47,643 nt of DNA from an uncultured Dorea sp. (lineage in GTDB: Bacteria > Bacillota > Clostridia > Lachnospirales > Lachnospiraceae): the NCBI GenBank assembly GCA_910584265.1, contig CAJTZE010000026.1, forward strand, positions 1 to 47,643, read 5' to 3'. The position numbers and the translations under genes are program-made. Below the pieces are notes generated by a model, which searched no databases, had not been told where the DNA came from, and saw only the letters and a list, made by a program, of their open reading frames with translations. Position 1 is the stretch's first letter. The number at the start of each line of letters is the position of its first letter. This document shows, piece after piece, positions 46,541-47,643 of the stretch.

Positions 46541-47643
46541 TCCATAAAAAAGGCATAAACCGCTTGCTTATGGTATAATTGAGTTGCGAAAAACAATCAC
46601 ACAGCAAGGAGATTTATGCCATGTCAAGTATACCACATTCTGTGGGAAACGGAAACGAGATTTCCAATTCAGTCACAAATTTTATGAATAAATTCCAAAT
46701 CGGAAAGCTTCTTTTCAAATGTAATGCCGGAAAAGCAAAAGGAATTCCGGTAATCGAAGTGTTTCGATACCTGTTTTGTCTCATTTTCTCGAATCGGAGC
46801 ATGTATATGCAGCGGAAAACCGGCACATTTGACGGTTCATTCTGCAAAAACACCGTTTATCGTTTCCTCAATAATGCAAAGATTAACTGGTTTCGGTTCA
46901 CAACCTTACTTTCAAGCCGTATCATCAATGATTTCATGAAGCCGCTTACAGATGAGAACCGCAAAGATGTCTTCATTATTGATGACAGTCTGTTTGACCG
47001 TTCCCGCTCAAAGAAAACAGAACTTTTGGCGAAAGTCTTTGACCACTGTTCCATGAAGTACAAGAACGGTTACCGTATGCTGACGCTCGGATGGTCCGAT
47101 GGAAACTCCTTTGTTCCGATCAACCATTGTCTTATGTCGGCAGCCGATGATAAAAATCTGCTCTGCAAAGCTGCAGACTTCGATGGGCGTTCCCTTGCCG
47201 GAAAAAGACGGAAACAATCCAGACGTAAAGCAACAGAGGTCATGATTGACCTGCTCAAAGCAGCACGGTCATCCGGAATTTCTGCAAAATATGTGTTGTT
47301 TGACAGCTGGTTTTCATCACCGAAGACCATTACTGCATTGAAGACAGACTGCGAATTAGACACAATCGCAATGGTTAAGAAAAGCAGTAAAATCAAATAT
47401 GGATATCAGGATGGGAAATACAACATCAAAGAAATTTACAAACAGTGCAAAAAACGCAGAGGCCGCTCCAAATATCTGCTTTCCGTTGATGTAACCGTTG
47501 GTGATGAGGCAATTCCGGCAAAAATCGTCTGTGTCCGGAACAAAAGCAAGAAAAAAGACTGGCTTGCCATCATCAGTACAGACACAACGATTTCAGAAGA
47601 AGAAATCATCCGTATTTATGGGAAACGCTGGGATATTGAGGTG
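46541..47643 (+). mobile_element. IS4-family insertion sequence, right end outside the window
   Basis: Starts somewhere between about 46500 and 46560, where DUF262 similarity ends. It includes an extended -10 (TGGTATAAT, 46571-46579) and the transposase gene. The terminal inverted repeat and target duplication cannot be assigned because the right end is not visible. Confidence 0.55.
46621..47643 (+). CDS. IS4-family DDE transposase, 3' end outside the window
   Basis: An uninterrupted frame of 341 codons runs from ATG 46621 (AAGGAGA just upstream) to the end of the window. The catalytic set of an IS4-type DDE transposase is visible: first Asp in DVFIIDDSLFDRSRSKK, second Asp in YVLFDSWFSSPKTI, and the signature IYGKRWDIEV at the very end, where the catalytic Glu sits in the Y-(2)-R-(3)-E pattern. 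A helical N-terminal domain (FRYLFCLIFSNRSMYMQRK, NTVYRFLNNAKINWFRF) precedes the RNase H-like core. The frame has no stop or shift, so the element may be active. It lies against the truncated DUF262 gene. Confidence 0.9.
   Translation, partial: MSSIPHSVGNGNEISNSVTNFMNKFQIGKLLFKCNAGKAKGIPVIEVFRYLFCLIFSNRSMYMQRKTGTFDGSFCKNTVYRFLNNAKINWFRFTTLLSSRIINDFMKPLTDENRKDVFIIDDSLFDRSRSKKTELLAKVFDHCSMKYKNGYRMLTLGWSDGNSFVPINHCLMSAADDKNLLCKAADFDGRSLAGKRRKQSRRKATEVMIDLLKAARSSGISAKYVLFDSWFSSPKTITALKTDCELDTIAMVKKSSKIKYGYQDGKYNIKEIYKQCKKRRGRSKYLLSVDVTVGDEAIPAKIVCVRNKSKKKDWLAIISTDTTISEEEIIRIYGKRWDIEV

Noticed and set aside
1..47643. CRISPR arrays, rRNA operons, tRNA genes and known metabolite riboswitches
   Set aside because: No regularly spaced repeat series, no tRNA T-arm/acceptor combination and no recognisable riboswitch core were seen on either strand by eye; a covariance-model search was not possible.

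Overview
The window looks like the chromosome of a low-to-mid GC gut Firmicute of the Lachnospiraceae (Blautia, Dorea, Roseburia or Clostridium scindens neighbourhood). The evidence is strong AGGAGG-type ribosome sites, TTGACA/TATAAT promoters, the metG-tatD-rsmA housekeeping order, Tn916/Tn1549-type element debris, and a sugar-uptake repertoire typical of that family. The assignment is inferred from gene content; no 16S gene is present.

Layout. 1-5.9 kb: housekeeping genes (metG 3' part, tatD, rsmA, citrate synthase, an alpha/beta hydrolase). 5.9-7.3 kb: AT-rich scar of an integrative element, with an internally deleted integrase, a broken cysteine-rich KTR gene, the tail of a response regulator, and an intact XRE-membrane regulator beside a small membrane protein. 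7.4-15.5 kb: a fructosamine (Amadori product) island with two GntR/UTRA regulators, a PfkB-type fructoselysine kinase, an ABC importer and two SIS-family deglycase paralogues, tied together by a repeated operator-like motif. 15.5-16.5 kb: a DUF624 membrane protein and a decayed Uma2 nuclease gene. 16.5-19.4 kb (minus strand): a three-gene unit of ATC-hydrolase-like protein, M20 amidohydrolase and proC. 19.5-21.3 kb: a phosphoglucomutase.

21.4-38.2 kb is the core of the window: a beta-manno-oligosaccharide utilisation locus. It has a LacI regulator with ATTAAATTAAT operators, an ABC importer, two GH130 phosphorylases, a cellobiose/mannobiose 2-epimerase, an unknown single-TM protein, DUF624, two cytoplasmic acetyl esterases (CE2-like and CE17-like), a phosphomannomutase, a GH1 beta-glucosidase and a fusion of mannose-6-phosphate isomerase with a ROK sugar kinase. 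The inferred route is import, deacetylation, epimerisation of the reducing end (Man-Man to Man-Glc), phosphorolysis to mannose-1-P plus glucose, mutase to mannose-6-P, then isomerase to fructose-6-P, while the kinase captures the free hexose. No endo-mannanase is present, so uptake of oligosaccharides released elsewhere is likely. A perfect 47-bp inverted repeat around a 114-bp centre lies between the mutase and the GH1 gene and is the most unusual structure in the window.

38.4-44.4 kb: a divergently transcribed LacI regulator and ABC importer with GTAACCGGTTAC operators, then a GH32 beta-fructosidase behind its own strong promoter; the likely substrate is sucrose or fructo-oligosaccharide. 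44.4-47.6 kb: an accessory zone with a truncated YwqG-like gene, an unknown gene, a HicA-type toxin paired with a Phd/HicB-like hybrid antitoxin, a broken DUF262 gene, and an IS4-family transposase that runs off the window. None of the three ABC systems encodes an ATPase, which implies a shared MsmX-type ATPase elsewhere.
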